From Okeania sp. SIO3I5 (GTDB lineage Bacteria; Cyanobacteriota; Cyanobacteriia; Cyanobacteriales; Microcoleaceae), in assembly GCF_010672085.1 (NCBI RefSeq), contig NZ_JAAHHT010000002.1:5421-68537 (forward strand): 63,117 nucleotides of DNA, in the 5' to 3' direction. The translations under genes and the position numbers were made by a program. Position 1 is the stretch's first letter. Every line of letters starts with the position of its first letter. Positions 1-9,682 of this stretch are shown in pieces. A model generated the notes under the pieces. The model saw only the letters and a program-made list of their open reading frames with translations. It had not been told where the DNA came from and searched no databases.

Positions 1-1136
1 CTTATTATTTAAGTAATTTTAGTTGAATAAAAAGTCAGGCATATAGACGAACGACCCCAGTTAATCTTTATCATATCACAAAAATTGTGATTTTGCCGCC
101 AAAAATCCTTTAACGCGCGATTTTTTGAGGAGCTTCAGAAAATGAAAATGTTGATGATTTTCCACCCTAGGAAAAATGGATGGAAAAGTTCGATGAGGGA
201 AAAACTCTCATTTTTTGGTGCTTCACATTTAAGACAATATTTCTGTATTGCTCTTGGGAAAATTCCTGCATATGAGCGATCACTTATTATTTAAGTAATT
301 TTAGTTGAATAAAAAGTCAGGCATATAGACGAACGACCCCAGTTAATCTTTATCATATCACAAAAATTGTGATTTTGCCGCCAAAAATCCTTTAACGCGC
401 GATTTTTTGAGGAGCTTCAGAAAATGAAAATGTTGATGATTTTCCACCCTAGGAAAAATGGATGGAAAAGTTCGATGAGGGAAAAACTCTCATTTTTTGG
501 TGCTTCACATTTAAGACAATATTTCTGTATTGCTCCTGGGAAAAATTCCTGCATATGAGCGATCGCTTATTATTTAAAGAATTTTAGTTGAATAAAAAGT
601 CAGGCATATAGACGAGCGACCCCAGCTAATCTTTATCATATCACAAAAATTGTGATTTTGCCGCCAAAAATCCTTTGACGCGCGATTTTTTTGAGGAGCT
701 TCAGAGAATGAAAATGTTGATGATTTTCGGCTGAAGAAAAATGGATGGAAAAGTTTGATGAGGAAAAAACTCCCATTCTTGGATGCTTAACATTTAGGAA
801 AATATTTCTGTATTGCTCTTGGGAAAATTCCTGCATATGAGCGATCGCTTCTGAATATAAAAAAAATTAGTTGAATAAAAAGTCATGCGTATAGACGAAC
901 AACCCCAGTTAATCTTTATAATATCACAAAAATTGTGATTTTGCCGCCAAAAATCCTTTGACGCGCGATTTTTTTGTTTAAGCTTCAGAAAATGAAAATG
1001 TTGGTAATTTTCCACCCTAGGAGGGATGGATGGAAAAGTTCGATGAGGGAAAAACTCCCATTTTTTGGTGCTTTACATTTAGGACAATATTTCTGGTATT
1101 GCTCCTGGGAAAAATTCCTGCATATGAGCGATCGCT
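1..1136. repeat. Tandem array, four copies of a ~283-bp unit
   Basis: Four direct copies begin at about 1, 283, 566 and 848. Each carries the same order of landmarks: a run ending in aaaaagtcaggcatatagac, a short palindrome around atcacaaaaattgtgat, a segment with ggatggaaaag, and an end at gatcgctt. The first three copies are nearly identical and the fourth has more substitutions. The array may continue left of the window. Short open frames inside it are not conserved between copies and are not called as genes. The same family appears in reverse orientation at 14.1-15.0 kb. Confidence 0.9.
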
Positions 1137-1377
1137 TCTTATGTAAGGAAAAAGGGAAAAAATAGCTAGCTTATTGGATAACTTAACTTTTGAAGAAAAT
1201 TGTTAACTAAACTAAGCGATCGCTTCACCGTAATTTTATCGCTACATATACAGGAATACCACACTATTATTCATTATTAAATCGGCTTACCCTGAAGCGG
1301 ATTTGGTATGATAGACTATAGTTTAATTAATTCGATTATTAATCACTTTATACTCATTTCCTAAATTTTTATTCATA

Positions 1378-2517
1378 GTGAATTGTTCCATAGTTAGTCC
1401 AGGACAAAATCTCCAATCTTGGCAAAAAACAGGGTTAGAATTAGTTGCCAATATTTATGGTGGAAGAGATGTAGTATTAGCAATTGACTTAACAGAAAGT
1501 GTAGGCTTAAATGATGAAGGTCGTATCCGCTTGCGTCAGATAGTTCAAGATAGTTTGCGACCTGGAGATAAAGTCTATGTTGTACCTTTTGCGACAATTG
1601 TTAATCCCCTCAAACCACAAATTAATCCCTTGACAGTTGAAGGGGCGGTTAAATTTAATGGCAAACAAGATATTAGTAAAATTTTGGAGTTAATACCGTT
1701 TAAAGCAAATTTAACTCTACAAAATACGGATGTTCAAAGAGCAGAATTATTTATTTATCAAAACCTAGCTCAGATTAATCAATGTCGCTTAGAAAAAAAT
1801 CAAGCGATTAAACCTCAGTCGGTAATTTGGATTACTGATGCTCCACTTTTAACTGCAGCAGGAATTGATTCAAATGTGTGGATAGAAACTCCGAGAGATA
1901 GCCCTTTTCGAGTAGAAAATTCTGAGGAAAGTGAACGGCGAATATCTTGGATTAATGCTTTACCTTTAAATAATAGAAAGCTGTTAATTAGAACAGAAAA
2001 TGGTGAAGAATATCAACTAGCAGTTGTGGATATTGCTCCTACTGTTCAAGAATTTTGTACGCCAGCACCGGGAGGCAGGGAAACTTGTTTAGTTAATTCT
2101 TATTTAGGGAAATTATTATGGCTACCTGGGTTAATTTTTTTGTTGGTTTTTATAGGGTTTATAGTGGGGGTGAAAAAATGGATGAGTCTGCAAAAAAAAT
2201 GGGAGTTAGTTGTTGATTTTACTGCTACTAAAATTGAGGAAGACCAAGTTTGTCGTTTGCCGAATAATAAAAGAATTGCTATTGGTGAATATGATGAATT
2301 TTGTGTTGATTCAATAGATACTCCCGGACCAGAAATCAGAGGTTTTTTAATCAGAAAAGGAAATCGACTTTATCTGGAACCAACTGGAGATGCAGAAATT
2401 TATCTTAATGGGAAAAAAGTTTCTATTCGTACTTTAATATCTAGTTCTCAAGTGAGGCTTAATTGTCCTTACGGAAGAAATCGCGATTATGAGATAATTA
2501 TCAAAATAAAAAAATAG
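1378..2517 (+). CDS. VWA-domain membrane protein with C-terminal FHA-like region
   Basis: A protein of about 379 residues. Near residue 37 there is DLTES, which matches the MIDAS metal-site pattern DxTxS of von Willebrand A domains, and the fold seems to fill residues 30-215. One membrane segment follows at about 243-265 (LLWLPGLIFLLVFIGFIVG). A cytoplasmic-side domain of about 100 residues at the C-terminus, with RIAIGEYDEF and a late YLNGKKV, is FHA-like by eye. The start is uncertain. A GTG at 1378 has no ribosome site, yet the frame stays open back to a TAA at 1324 and encodes an Arg-containing hydrophobic stretch that looks like a signal peptide. No ATG, GTG or TTG lies in that stretch, so a rare start, a sequencing error or a mutated start is possible. 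It lies 1 kb upstream of the tubulin-like gene on the same strand. Confidence 0.75.
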   Translation: MNCSIVSPGQNLQSWQKTGLELVANIYGGRDVVLAIDLTESVGLNDEGRIRLRQIVQDSLRPGDKVYVVPFATIVNPLKPQINPLTVEGAVKFNGKQDISKILELIPFKANLTLQNTDVQRAELFIYQNLAQINQCRLEKNQAIKPQSVIWITDAPLLTAAGIDSNVWIETPRDSPFRVENSEESERRISWINALPLNNRKLLIRTENGEEYQLAVVDIAPTVQEFCTPAPGGRETCLVNSYLGKLLWLPGLIFLLVFIGFIVGVKKWMSLQKKWELVVDFTATKIEEDQVCRLPNNKRIAIGEYDEFCVDSIDTPGPEIRGFLIRKGNRLYLEPTGDAEIYLNGKKVSIRTLISSSQVRLNCPYGRNRDYEIIIKIKK

Positions 2518-2524
2518 TATTAAA

Positions 2525-2910
2525 AGGTATAATTCAGCGTTCAGCTATCAGCTTTATTGCTTTTTAAGCAAGAATTAGGGTTGAGAGATTTCAAATAATT
2601 ACAGCAATTTCGGAGGTGCGTGAGATACAAAATTTTATTGTTAAAAACTAGAAGCTTGTTATTAATTTTGGTAACACAAGCATCTTGCTTATTACAGGCT
2701 GGAAGCCTGTGTTACAAGGTATGATTCAGCGTTCAGCTATCAGCTTTATTGCTTTTTAAGCAAGAATTAGGGTTGAGAGATTTCAAATAATTACAGCAAT
2801 TTCGGAGGTGCGTGAGGTACAAAATTTTATTGTTAAAAACTAGAAGCTTGTTATTAATTTTGGTAACACAAGCATCTTGCTTATTACAGGCTGGAAGCCT
2901 GTGTTACAGA
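2525..2910. repeat. 191-bp direct tandem duplication
   Basis: Two copies, at 2525-2715 and 2716-2910, differ at only a few bases. Each ends in a palindromic segment in which acacaagcatcttgc and ggctggaagcctgtgtta face one another, a hairpin type common in filamentous cyanobacteria. No gene is seen here. Confidence 0.9.
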
Positions 2911-3547
2911 GACAGAGATCAACCTTGAACTATACCTCATTTATCCTCATGCATTGCTGTAAAAGTAAAGATAAGTGTTCATTTCAGTTATCAGTACCTC
3001 TATGGAATAAGGAGGCTTGACATTAGGAATATTCTCTTTATTTTATCCCCTTAAAAGGGGAGGCTTTAGACCACAATTTTTCGGTCAAAATGTTTTTCTA
3101 TTGAGATAAAATATTTTTTACGTTTGTTATGGGAAGTAAACAAATTTTCTTTTCTTCCCTACTCCCTATTCCCTAAAATTTTTTATTGCGGTTCTTGAAA
3201 GAGAAATGATATTATTGCTGATAGCTGATAACTAATAACTGAATACTTACAGCGGATTCCAAATTTATGTTGTACAAATATTAATGATAAAACCTTCTTC
3301 AACAATTAATAATGAATAATGAATAATTAATAATTAATAATTACCTCTTCTTTTCAAGGAGAGGATTGACTAATCATGAAAATTTTTATTTATTATCCCC
3401 TATCCAAGGGGAGGCTTTAAACCAGAATTTTTCGGTAACACACCCTTTTATGCTTTCATAGATGTATCATACTAAGATAGAATCTGCTGTATAAGCTGAG
3501 AGTTAAAAGCTAATAGCTGAATACTTATATTAAAGGAGATAAAAACC
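2911..3547. other. Spacer with two copies of a dispersed 'aggctttaaacc' repeat
   Basis: No gene is visible. A partial repeat lies near 3047-3092 (ggggaggctttagacc followed by a ttcggt end). A fuller copy lies at about 3340-3436, with tacctcttcttttcaagg and gaggctttaaacc. Relatives lie at 27.56, 39.10, 46.77 and 57.40 kb. A ribosome site (aaaggag) at 3533 serves the next gene. Confidence 0.6.
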
Positions 3548-6500
3548 ATGGTTCAATCAACCAGTAAAGAACGCCAGTCTAGAGGAATTAATCGCACTAT
3601 TTGTATCGGAATAGGAGGTACTGGTAGAGATATTTTGATGCGAATTCGTAGATTAATTGTAGATAGTTATGGAGATTTGGAAAAACTGCCAATTGTGAGT
3701 TTTGTTCATATTGATACTGACAAATCAGCTAGTCAAATATCTGGTTTAAGAACTGGCAGTACATATCACGGAGTTGACCTTAGTTTTAAAGAATCTGAGA
3801 AGGTTAGTGCCACAATGAGTAGCAGAGATGTGGATAATTTTACTCAAGAATTAGAAAGACCTTCCACTTCTGAAAGAACAGGACCTTACGACCATATTCG
3901 TCGATGGTTTCCTCCTCAACTTAATCGGAATATTAAGGCAATAGAAGAGGGTGCAAAAGGAATTAGACCAATAGGAAGATTAGCTTTTTTTCATAACTAT
4001 CGCAAGATTCAAAAAGCAATTGAAATAGCGGAACAAAAAACTAGAGGAAATGAGGGTATTTTACTAAAAGCGGGGTTAAGGGTAGATGCAGGAGTAAATA
4101 TTTTTATTGTCGGTTCTCTTTGTGGAGGTACTGGCAGTGGAATGTTTTTAGATGTTGCTTATAGTTTGAGACATACCTACGGTAAGCAAAATACTAAAAT
4201 TGTTGGTTATTTAGTAATTAGTCCTGAGTTATATGGCAACAATGCTAATATGAAAGCTAATACTTATGCAGCTTTAAAAGAACTAAATCATTACACTACT
4301 CCTGGTACAAAATTTGAAGCTTGTTACGATATACAAGACTTAGTAATTGTTGAAGAAGAACGACCTCCTTATGATTATGCTTATTTGGTTTCTAACGAGA
4401 CAGCAGGAGGATATAAAATTCTTGAGCAACGTAAATTATGTAATGTTATTGCTCGTAAAATTGCTTTGGATTTTTCTGGAGAATTAGCACCTGTAGTTAA
4501 AGGGATGAGAGATAATTTTTTACAACATTTAATCCAGTATGATAGTCACCCTCGTCCTAATATTCAACGTTACTTAACTTTTGGCATGGCAGCTATTTAT
4601 TTTCCACGGGATAGAATTGTTCAAATAGCTTTAAATCGTATTAGTTTGAATTTAGTTGATTTCTGGTTAAATGGTGAAGGTCAAAGCCCAGATCCGGTTT
4701 TATTATTGGAAAGATTTTTACTTCAATTTCGCTGGCATGATGACTTGCAAAAACGAGATGGATTGAGTAGAAGATTAGCTGAATCTGTGGAAGAATATAA
4801 CAAGAATTTTAAAAGTACAATTGATGCTTGGAGAAATAAATTAGACAAGGCAATTTCTGAGTCTCAAAACAAGGATGACCGGATAGCATTACCACAACAA
4901 TTGCCGAGAGAGTTTCGAGAGCAATTTAGAAAGGTTATTCCCGGAACAACTGATAGTAGTAGAGGAGTTTGGTTGACAAGGTTGCAACAAATTTGTCCGA
5001 AAATTACAGCAGACTTTCAACAAAATATTGATAGTTTTATTCTGGATTTGCTAAGTCCGAGTAATGAAAATTTTTCTATTAGAAGTAGTCGGGAGTGGCT
5101 AGAAGCAATCAAAAACGAACTAAATAATTATCAACGAGAAATTGAAGAACAAATTGTAGATTTTAATGGCAGTAAGACATTAGAAGACCTAGAAAGAAAA
5201 TGGCAAGACGGGGAACAGATAATCGCAGATATTGAGAATAAATTTGAACTGCCTTTATTGGGAGGTAAGAATAGAGAATTTCAAGCTGAAGCTAAAAGAA
5301 TAGTCAGACAAATTTGCGATTTAATTAAACATAATTTCCACTTGGTAGTTTTCCAAGAAACTCTCGAAATAGTAAGAGATTTACAAAATCATGTTGAAAA
5401 TATTGCTAACCAACTAAGAGAATTTAGCAACTTAATCAATAACCTTAAAAGCGACTATGAAAAAGAACAGGCAGATTTAAAACAACTAGATTTTGATGAG
5501 ATGAGTGGAGAAGCTATTTTTGCCGAGGAAGATATCAATAACTGTTCTCAAATTTTACTCCCTCCCGAAGAGCTAAAGTCACAACTGGTACGACTAAGTT
5601 CGGAAATTACTAAACCATCTGGAGACGGAAAATCAATTGCAATTTTTCTCAGAGAAAAAGTCAGAGAAGAAGAGCAAGCAAAACAAGAAATTAATCTCAC
5701 AGTAGATCGGTTATTTGGAGTTCGGAGTACTAATATTGTTAATTCTGTAATTAAGCGTTTTCTGCAAAACTATTCTAGTACCGAAAGGAGCGATCGCTTC
5801 AAACAAATTATGCAGGAAGCTAAATCACTTTTACCTTTAGATTTTAATGCTCCTTACTTCAAAGATGACGATTCTAAATGCAGTCAATTAATAGGATTTA
5901 AAGATACCGATGATCAAGAAGTTAAACAATTTAAAAATATCTTGGTGCAAGATTTAGGAATTAAGGATCATACTCTCAAACCAACTCAAGCGGAAGACCA
6001 AATTTTAATAGTTAAAGAATATGCAGGTTTTCCCCTGAGACTAATTGCTAATATCGAGAAAATGAGAAATATTTACATTCGAGAAATGAATTCTCCTACT
6101 TCTTTTCTCCATAACCACAATTGGATTTTCTTTGCCGATATTATTCCTCCAGATGCAGCAATAATAGAAGAGTTAGAAGATATTTTTTATCCTTGTTTGG
6201 CTTTAGAATTAATTCAAAAAAATGGTGATAAGTTTGAATTTCCATATTACAATGATATGCGAGATGCTTATTACACTGCCGAACTTAGTTCATTTTGGAA
6301 TCAAGCTTTAGAAAAATTAGCTAATCGACAGGATATGACTGAAGCGTTGAAAAGTATTCTGGATCGAGAAGTAGAAAAAATAGACGAACAACTCTGGGAA
6401 AACCATTATTTACCGAAGTTGCAAAAATTTGTTAAACAAATTGATAATTTACCAGAAGATGATCTTAATTATCCTTATAAAGATACAGTAGTTGGAACAC

Positions 6501-6817
6501 CACCAACAACTGAAAATCCTGGAAAGGAAGGAGTTATCAATCGCTTTCGCCGTCGCATACAAGAAAAAGTAAAAAATGTACAATTACTTCAGTCAAAGTC
6601 TACTGTAAGAAAGGAAAATCAGGAAGTCATAAAAGATGAAATTATTGACATTGATGATGATTATTATTTCGAGAAGTCTCCAAATTATCGCGATAACCAA
6701 CAGACTTCAGGAGATGACCTGATGGAAAAATTAAAGGATTTAGAAAGGATGAAAGAAAAGGGAACTTTGACAGATGCAGAGTTCGAGGCAGCTAAGAAAA
6801 AGATACTAGGAATTTAA
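3548..6817 (+). CDS. Tubulin/FtsZ-like GTPase of the tubulin_2 type, with C-terminal SHOCT motif
   Basis: A 1089-residue protein. The N-terminus carries the nucleotide-site loop GIGGTGRD (residues 21-28). The tubulin/FtsZ signature GSLCGGTGSG lies at 189-198, in place of the canonical GGGTGTG or GGGTGSG. A segment YLVSNETAGG follows as in other large tubulin-like proteins. Residues from about 400 to 1030 are helical and charged, with likely coiled coils and no membrane segment. The last 35 residues (KLKDLERMKEKGTLTDAEF and the tail KKKILGI) match the SHOCT short C-terminal domain. The start is an ATG ten bases after aaaggag. The MotA-like gene begins 18 bp downstream, so they are surely co-transcribed. 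The family has been predicted to form filaments that remodel membranes together with VWA and OmpA-family partners; that role is inference here. Confidence 0.88.
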   Translation: MVQSTSKERQSRGINRTICIGIGGTGRDILMRIRRLIVDSYGDLEKLPIVSFVHIDTDKSASQISGLRTGSTYHGVDLSFKESEKVSATMSSRDVDNFTQELERPSTSERTGPYDHIRRWFPPQLNRNIKAIEEGAKGIRPIGRLAFFHNYRKIQKAIEIAEQKTRGNEGILLKAGLRVDAGVNIFIVGSLCGGTGSGMFLDVAYSLRHTYGKQNTKIVGYLVISPELYGNNANMKANTYAALKELNHYTTPGTKFEACYDIQDLVIVEEERPPYDYAYLVSNETAGGYKILEQRKLCNVIARKIALDFSGELAPVVKGMRDNFLQHLIQYDSHPRPNIQRYLTFGMAAIYFPRDRIVQIALNRISLNLVDFWLNGEGQSPDPVLLLERFLLQFRWHDDLQKRDGLSRRLAESVEEYNKNFKSTIDAWRNKLDKAISESQNKDDRIALPQQLPREFREQFRKVIPGTTDSSRGVWLTRLQQICPKITADFQQNIDSFILDLLSPSNENFSIRSSREWLEAIKNELNNYQREIEEQIVDFNGSKTLEDLERKWQDGEQIIADIENKFELPLLGGKNREFQAEAKRIVRQICDLIKHNFHLVVFQETLEIVRDLQNHVENIANQLREFSNLINNLKSDYEKEQADLKQLDFDEMSGEAIFAEEDINNCSQILLPPEELKSQLVRLSSEITKPSGDGKSIAIFLREKVREEEQAKQEINLTVDRLFGVRSTNIVNSVIKRFLQNYSSTERSDRFKQIMQEAKSLLPLDFNAPYFKDDDSKCSQLIGFKDTDDQEVKQFKNILVQDLGIKDHTLKPTQAEDQILIVKEYAGFPLRLIANIEKMRNIYIREMNSPTSFLHNHNWIFFADIIPPDAAIIEELEDIFYPCLALELIQKNGDKFEFPYYNDMRDAYYTAELSSFWNQALEKLANRQDMTEALKSILDREVEKIDEQLWENHYLPKLQKFVKQIDNLPEDDLNYPYKDTVVGTPPTTENPGKEGVINRFRRRIQEKVKNVQLLQSKSTVRKENQEVIKDEIIDIDDDYYFEKSPNYRDNQQTSGDDLMEKLKDLERMKEKGTLTDAEFEAAKKKILGI

Positions 6818-6835
6818 GATAAAGGAGTTTTAATT

Positions 6836-8458
6836 ATGATTGAATTATTCCAGCTAATTCCATTCCCATTGCTTATTTTGAGTATAGTATTAGTAATATT
6901 TCCCACTATATTTACTGCTATAGTGCGTATTCGACTCTACAAGCATTTAATATTTTTAAATGATAGAGTTAGAAGACTAATTAATGGGGAAAGTCCAGGA
7001 AAAAAAACCAGAATAATTGAGAATTTAGAAGCCAGATTTGAGAAAGCAAGTCAAAATTTAGAAGAAGTCAATACAGCAGCATTAGTAGATGGAATTTATA
7101 GCCAAGAAAAATTTGATTTTTTAGGATTTCGATTACGATGCCACCAATGGGATTACTTCTCTCAAGCATTACCTAACCTATTAATATCCTTTGGATTATT
7201 AGGTACTTTTCTTGGAATGACAATCAACTTATCAAGCTTAATTCAAAAAATTAATCAAGTTAAAACAACCAATACAAATGAATCAACCGATATAAATAAC
7301 TTACTTGAGCAATTAGAAGACCCAATCCAAGGTATGGGAATTGCTTTTATTACTAGCTTAATTGCTGTAGCTTGTAGTTCCTTATTAACAGTAATTAATC
7401 TCCAATGGAATACTAATTTGGCAAGAGAAGATTTAATCAGCTATTTAGAAGATTACCTAGATAATATTTTACAACCAAGAATAGAAGGTAAAAGCAGACT
7501 CGATAAATCTGTTAACCTCATGGTAAAACAGCAAAATGACTTCTTAAACAGATTTCATGAAAATGTGACAAATGCAGTGGAATCATCCTTGGGAGAAATA
7601 GCAAGAGAAATTTCCCAAGGTAACAGAGAAGCAGCTAACCTCGCCAGACAAATTTATGAAAGATTTACTGAATCTTCTGGAACAATATCCAGGGCAGCAA
7701 GTGAATTTGAATCGGTTATTAATAACTTTCAAAATATTATTGCTGATGAGATGAAACCTACGGTAAAAAAATTTAATCGAGCATCTAAAACATTTAAACA
7801 AAGTCAATTTCCTAAAAAATTATCAGAAGCTTCTCAAAATTTAGCTACCATCCAACAAAATTTTTCTAACTCAACTTCTGCTTTAGAAGAAACAGTAGAA
7901 GTTATGAAAGAATCATCAATTACCTTGAATAACAACAGCGAGACTCTAGGAAGTTTAGCAGAGGAAATTATCAACCTTAATCAAAATTATCGTGAGGTAC
8001 TAGAATCACATCAAATCAACCAACAATCTCTCCAAGAAATTATTCCTCAACTTAACGAAGGAGCAAACAATTTTGAGTCAGCATCCCAAATAATTCAAGA
8101 CCTACAGAATCAGATTCAGGTTAGAGAAGAAAGTCTGGTAAAGATACAATCAGAACTAGCTAATCTTGTAGAAACATTGAAAGAAAATTCCCAAGAAGTC
8201 AATACAGAGATTCAAAATTTTGGTAGCAATCTAATTGATAAATTAGTTGAACAGGTGGGTAATAACAATCAAAAATATCAGACTTTAGTAGAAAAGTTCG
8301 GCAGTGACAATCAGGAGGTTCAAACACTGCTAGAAAAAATTGAAGAATCTGTAGGTTATTTGAGTGACATAAAATCTAAGCTTGACCAGCTAGAATCAAC
8401 TTTAGAGTCACAAAATCTTGTGAGTAATATCCGAAATCTATTAAGAAAAAGTCAGTAA
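6836..8458 (+). CDS. MotA/TolQ/ExbB-like proton channel protein with long helical tail (ZorA-like)
   Basis: A 540-residue protein. One membrane helix lies at residues 8-30 and two more at about 112-135 (NLLISFGLLGTFLGM) and 168-192 (GMGIAFITSLIAVACSS), the arrangement of the MotA/TolQ/ExbB family. The GLLGTFLGM and GxxxAFxTSLxAV patterns are typical. From about residue 215 to the end the protein is a long amphipathic coiled coil rich in Gln, Glu, Asn and Ser. This makes it resemble ZorA of the Zorya anti-phage system more than a flagellar MotA. The ATG follows aaaggag. It is 18 bp after the tubulin-like gene and 119 bp before its MotB/OmpA-type partner. No Zorya nuclease or helicase (ZorC, ZorD, ZorE) is present, so calling it Zorya is not justified. 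Confidence 0.85.
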   Translation: MIELFQLIPFPLLILSIVLVIFPTIFTAIVRIRLYKHLIFLNDRVRRLINGESPGKKTRIIENLEARFEKASQNLEEVNTAALVDGIYSQEKFDFLGFRLRCHQWDYFSQALPNLLISFGLLGTFLGMTINLSSLIQKINQVKTTNTNESTDINNLLEQLEDPIQGMGIAFITSLIAVACSSLLTVINLQWNTNLAREDLISYLEDYLDNILQPRIEGKSRLDKSVNLMVKQQNDFLNRFHENVTNAVESSLGEIAREISQGNREAANLARQIYERFTESSGTISRAASEFESVINNFQNIIADEMKPTVKKFNRASKTFKQSQFPKKLSEASQNLATIQQNFSNSTSALEETVEVMKESSITLNNNSETLGSLAEEIINLNQNYREVLESHQINQQSLQEIIPQLNEGANNFESASQIIQDLQNQIQVREESLVKIQSELANLVETLKENSQEVNTEIQNFGSNLIDKLVEQVGNNNQKYQTLVEKFGSDNQEVQTLLEKIEESVGYLSDIKSKLDQLESTLESQNLVSNIRNLLRKSQ

Positions 8459-8577
8459 TAAGCTAACAGGTTTTCTCATTTTTTAGAAGGCAAACAGCAA
8501 TAATTATTACTTGTTGTAGTTGTATTGAATTCTCAAAAAAAATTATATTTTTAAGCAAATATTGAGGAGTAAAAATT

Positions 8578-9339
8578 ATGAGTCGCCGCTCACGATATTC
8601 AAGGTTAAATAAAACTCTCAATGTCTGGCAATCTTTTACAGATTTGATGTCTAGCGCCTTTATAATTTTGAGCTTATTTTTGTTCCTGGCACTACTTAAA
8701 TCGGGAGTGTTAAATAAAAATATTGGTATAGTAAATATTCAACTTCAAGAGGTTATAAGAGAGAATAAAATATTGAATAATGAATTAATAAAAAAAGACT
8801 CAGAAATTTGTAGATTAAAATCAGAAATTTCTAGCTTAAAATCAGAAATTTCTAGCTTAAAATCCCAGCCACCAATTGAAATTACAGAAGCATCTAACCG
8901 CAAATTTGCATCTGGTAGTGCCGAATTATCTGATGGATTAATTAATTTTATTCGCAACGATTTAGTAAAGCAAATCGAAAATTATGCTCAAGGAAAAGAA
9001 GGCTATATCGTACAAGTAATTGGTCATACTGATGGTCAACAAAATCTTTTTCAAGGAGGTAATTTAGATGATGAGTTAGAAAGAGTTGCTATTAGTAATA
9101 ACAATATTAGTAATCTCACGCCAGGTTCAAATGCAGACTTAGGTTTAATGCGCGCTCTAGCAGTAGTAAAAGAACTTGAAAAAAACCCTCGTTTAAAGCA
9201 ACTAGGATTAAAATTCCGAGCTTATTCAGCAGCACAACTTTATCTACCTTCAGGAGAATATGCGAGAGTAGAGCGCAGTCCACAGCAACAAAGACGGCGA
9301 ATAGAAATTCGTTTCAGTCCACCTGCTGAGAGGCAATAG
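8578..9339 (+). CDS. MotB/OmpA-like protein (ZorB-like stator partner)
   Basis: A 253-residue protein. A basic cytoplasmic N-terminus is followed by one membrane helix at about 22-44. Asp22 (FTDLMSSAF) sits at its start, where MotB and ZorB carry the proton-binding aspartate. A short coiled coil follows, in which KSEISSL is repeated. An OmpA-family peptidoglycan-binding domain spans about 95-250, with VIGHTDGQ and a final RSPQQQRRRIEIRF. The ATG follows gaggag. Together with the preceding MotA/ZorA-like gene it should form an ion-driven stator anchored to the cell wall. It is the last gene of the cluster. Confidence 0.87.
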   Translation: MSRRSRYSRLNKTLNVWQSFTDLMSSAFIILSLFLFLALLKSGVLNKNIGIVNIQLQEVIRENKILNNELIKKDSEICRLKSEISSLKSEISSLKSQPPIEITEASNRKFASGSAELSDGLINFIRNDLVKQIENYAQGKEGYIVQVIGHTDGQQNLFQGGNLDDELERVAISNNNISNLTPGSNADLGLMRALAVVKELEKNPRLKQLGLKFRAYSAAQLYLPSGEYARVERSPQQQRRRIEIRFSPPAERQ

Positions 9340-9682
9340 CTCCTGTGGACTTAATATAATATATATTCATACTTGACATAAGATAGCTTAATAAATGTTT
9401 GCTACAATTCGAGCATTATTAGGACTTACCCAGGCGAACCCAGAAACCGGGTTTTTTCCTCAATATCTAGAGACTTTAGCGATCGCTACTAATAACTAAT
9501 AACTGAAAATGACCCGCTATTTTGGGACTTAAAAATTAAGTAGATTTTTCGATCCTAATTTCAGGTAGAATTTAACACAACCGTTGCCTAACAGAGAGAA
9601 CCCAAATTGGGAGACTGAGTTTTTCATTTTACAGAAAAACTTAGTTTCTGAATCTTAAACTTATCAAGAGGAGTTTTACTCA
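9340..9682. other. Spacer, no gene seen
   Basis: It contains a partial dispersed element near 9420-9460 (ggacttacccaggcg, then aaccgggtttttt) related to the inverted repeat at 45.49 kb, and one HIP1 site. The ribosome site agaggag just before 9683 belongs to the nitroreductase gene. Confidence 0.5.

Noticed and set aside
1-1136. A CRISPR array at the window start
   Set aside because: The repeats are ~283 bp, directly abutting with no unique spacers, so they form a tandem satellite, not CRISPR. The 14-bp repeat at 58930 and the 99-bp repeat at 51102 fail for the same reason.
6836-9339. A true Zorya defence system
   Set aside because: Only ZorA-like and ZorB-like genes are present. No ZorC, ZorD or ZorE gene lies nearby, and the neighbours are a tubulin-like protein and a VWA protein instead.
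6836-9339. Flagellar MotA/MotB stator
   Set aside because: Cyanobacteria of this type have no flagella, no other flagellar gene is seen, and the long coiled-coil tail is not found in flagellar MotA.
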